In this document: positions 62,701-64,000 of the stretch, piece after piece
Layout of the letters: each line of letters opens with the position of its first letter
Numbering within the stretch: the first letter of the stretch is position 1
From: Jatrophihabitans_A lederbergiae
GTDB lineage: Bacteria > Actinomycetota > Actinomycetes > Mycobacteriales > Jatrophihabitantaceae
Reading direction: 5' to 3'
NCBI RefSeq assembly: GCF_031845305.1
Contig: NZ_JAVREH010000014.1
Span: 1-64,000 of the forward strand
Length of the DNA: 64,000 nucleotides
The notes under the pieces: model-generated
What the model was told of the DNA's origin: nothing
What the model saw: only the letters and a program-made list of their open reading frames with translations
Database searches by the model: none
Made by a program: the position numbers and the translations under genes

Positions 62701-63666
62701 CTAGCGGCTTTCCTCCAGCAACTTAACGGCAAAGTCGGTGTGCGTGACGAGCGAGTCGAGGTAGCCGCCCCGGATGGCAGCGTGTGCGGCGGAGACCTTG
62801 TTCAGGCCGTAGGCGATGCCGATGACCTCTGGGATGCGCCGTAGCTGCGCAGCAGTGATGGCGATGATCCGCCCGCTGAGCAGAGTTTCCATGGCGTTGC
62901 CCTGGGCGTCGAGGAGCACTCCGGAGAGGTCGGCGTGCACTCCGCTTCCGCGCATCAGGTTCTGCTCGGCGAGAGTCAGGGCATCGTGCAGGGTTGAGCT
63001 GGGCGGATTCCAGCCGCCGACTCCGACGACCGCTTTGGTGATCGATGCGAACCGGGCGACCGCGTCGGCGACCTGCTCCTGCCGGTAGAGACCCTGGGCC
63101 GTCTCGACGTCACTCACGATCATCGGGGCGTAGAACACCGAGGACTGCGCCCCCGCCCGCCGGGCGACGCTACGCACGACGTCCACCGAACTCGGTTCCA
63201 CATCCGGACGGGTCAGCGCGCCGGTGAGCTGGACGACCTGCTTGGCCGCCAGTCCGCGCAGCTTGCCGATCATGTCGAGGACGACCCGTGCCCAGCCGAT
63301 GCCGAGGACGTCCTCCGCGGTGGTGATCTCGCTGAGCAGGTCGGCGGCGACACCACCGATCTGGTGGCGAGTCTGAGCGTCATCGCCGCGGGCGGTGTTG
63401 ACCACGACGGCATGGCGAAGGCCGAAGCGTTGGCGCAGGCGCTCGCTGAGCTCGAGTTCCAGCGAACCAGTTCCTGCCACGCTGATACGCACGATCCCAC
63501 TGGCGCGGGCAACATCGAGCAGACGAGCGACCTTGAAGCGAGTGATCCCCAGCTCTTCCGCGATCTGCACCTTGGAGCGGTTGTCGACGTAGTACCGGCG
63601 CGCGACGCGGGTGGCCGCGACCAATTCGACCGGCCCGAGGAACGGGGCAACTGACGTCTCGTCCAT
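62701..63666 (-). CDS. SorC/DeoR-type sugar-sensing regulator
   Basis: A protein of 321 aa. The N-terminal helix-turn-helix (ARRYYVDNRSKVQIAEELGI, TRFKVARLLDVARASGIVRI) and the sugar-binding domain (DLLSEITTAEDVLGIGWARV, AVVGVGGWNPPSSTLHDALT, GIAYGLNKVSAAHAAIRGGY) are typical of SorC-family regulators, which bind phosphorylated sugars or polyols. It is divergent from the dehydrogenase gene at 63783, and the gap carries a pair of identical sites, so it most likely controls that gene and its own. Confidence 0.92.
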   Translation of the reverse strand: MDETSVAPFLGPVELVAATRVARRYYVDNRSKVQIAEELGITRFKVARLLDVARASGIVRISVAGTGSLELELSERLRQRFGLRHAVVVNTARGDDAQTRHQIGGVAADLLSEITTAEDVLGIGWARVVLDMIGKLRGLAAKQVVQLTGALTRPDVEPSSVDVVRSVARRAGAQSSVFYAPMIVSDVETAQGLYRQEQVADAVARFASITKAVVGVGGWNPPSSTLHDALTLAEQNLMRGSGVHADLSGVLLDAQGNAMETLLSGRIIAITAAQLRRIPEVIGIAYGLNKVSAAHAAIRGGYLDSLVTHTDFAVKLLEESR

Positions 63667-63719
63667 GAATTCGCCTCACCTGCCTCACCTACTCACCCGG
63701 GCACTTGACCATGAACCTA

Positions 63720-63759
63720 TCATTTGAGCATCAAGGTCGGTCAAGGCGCTCATTTGAGC
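63720..63759. promoter_or_regulatory. Two TCATTTGAGC operator sites, 30 bp apart
   Basis: TCATTTGAGC occurs at 63720-63729 and at 63750-63759. The second is part of the palindrome GCTCATTTGAGC (63748-63759). The 30-bp spacing is close to three helical turns, as for cooperative binding of a tetrameric SorC-type regulator. Confidence 0.7.
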
Positions 63760-63782
63760 GACGCGTCGGGAAGGTCGTTCTG

Positions 63783-64000
63783 ATGGCGACGATGAAGGTG
63801 AGTGTGCTGCGCGGGATGGGGCAGGTCGCCGTGGAGGAGCGCGACATCCCCGAGCCCGCCGCGGATGAGGTGCTGGTCGAGGTGGGATCGGTGGGGGTCT
63901 GCGGCTCCGATGTGCACTACTTCGAGCACGGCCGGATCGGTCCCTACGTCGTGGACTCGCCCCTGATCCTGGGACATGAAGCCGGCGGCGTTGTTGCGGC
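63783..64000 (+). CDS. Zn-dependent polyol-type dehydrogenase, N-terminal part (cut by window end)
   Basis: From ATG 63783, with GGAAGG upstream, 72 residues are visible. MKVSVLRGMGQVAVEERDIP, EVLVEVGSVGVCGSDVHYFE (Zn-ligand Cys) and ILGHEAGGVVA (His/Glu ligands) match medium-chain sorbitol/xylitol/L-iditol dehydrogenases. GVCGSDVHYFEHGRIG is especially characteristic of the polyol group. It would oxidise a sugar alcohol with NAD. Divergent control by the SorC-type gene fits. Confidence 0.88.
   Translation, partial: MATMKVSVLRGMGQVAVEERDIPEPAADEVLVEVGSVGVCGSDVHYFEHGRIGPYVVDSPLILGHEAGGVVA

Overview
The window is high-GC DNA with actinomycete hallmarks: ATGA/GTGA stop-start overlaps, GTG starts, class F sortases, a GAF-ANTAR protein, an F420-type luciferase-like enzyme, a SARP regulator and an InhA-like enoyl reductase. 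I cannot name the genus. Functions come from recognised family motifs; no search was run.

Layout. (1) 1-4.8 kb: the 5' end of an IS21-type transposase gene abuts a 62-repeat type I-E CRISPR array. No cas gene lies in the window. The array ends in a perfect hairpin fused to a broken XRE regulator gene beside a SnoaL-like gene. (2) 4.9-18.3 kb, minus strand: a cell-envelope region with a GAF-ANTAR protein, a lipoprotein, a His-rich NicO metal permease, a TPR protein, two class F sortases, DUF4331 and DUF4397 surface proteins, a GH8 hydrolase and two membrane glycosyltransferases. (3) 18.5-27.3 kb: tRNA-Thr, a DUF1810 pseudogene, a TetR/P450/MFS/hydrolase/MmyB-like set, an odd class II tRNA, an XRE regulator with a second SnoaL-like gene, and an IS5-type remnant. 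(4) 27.3-56.6 kb: a large natural-product cluster. (5) 56.9-62.7 kb: a two-component system with a frameshifted GT39 gene and a GT2-GtrA fusion. (6) 62.7-64 kb: a SorC-type regulator diverging from a polyol-type dehydrogenase that runs off the window.

The main discovery is region 4. It carries relatives of much of the valanimycin (azoxy) machinery: a seryl-tRNA synthetase (VlmL-like), a DUF2156 aminoacyl-tRNA transferase (VlmA-like), an acyl-CoA-dehydrogenase-fold amine N-hydroxylase candidate (VlmH-like), a small membrane protein and a ferritin-like diiron protein (VlmO/VlmB-like), a diacylglycerol-kinase-like enzyme (VlmJ-like), an MmgE/PrpD protein (VlmK-like) and a SARP. Instead of a valine decarboxylase it has a one-module type I PKS and discrete FAS-like parts (two ACPs, KAS III, KAS II, FabI, MaoC), an AMP ligase, thioesterases, an aldehyde dehydrogenase, a class III aminotransferase and a desaturase. 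The inferred logic is: build an acyl chain, reduce it to an aldehyde, transaminate to an amine, N-hydroxylate, attach serine from seryl-tRNA, form the N-N/azoxy group, then phosphorylate and eliminate the serine hydroxyl. The product would be a long-chain or polyketide vinyl-azoxy or azoxy-acrylate compound.

Other notable points: a 100-bp block with three 11-bp-spaced CCACAGG-type sites occurs before both the response-regulator gene and the DUF1810 pseudogene; a shared C-terminal motif marks the putative substrates of the two sortases; and several enzymes have changed key residues (hydrolase Ser to Ala, thioesterase Ser to Cys, PKS DH and KS motifs).
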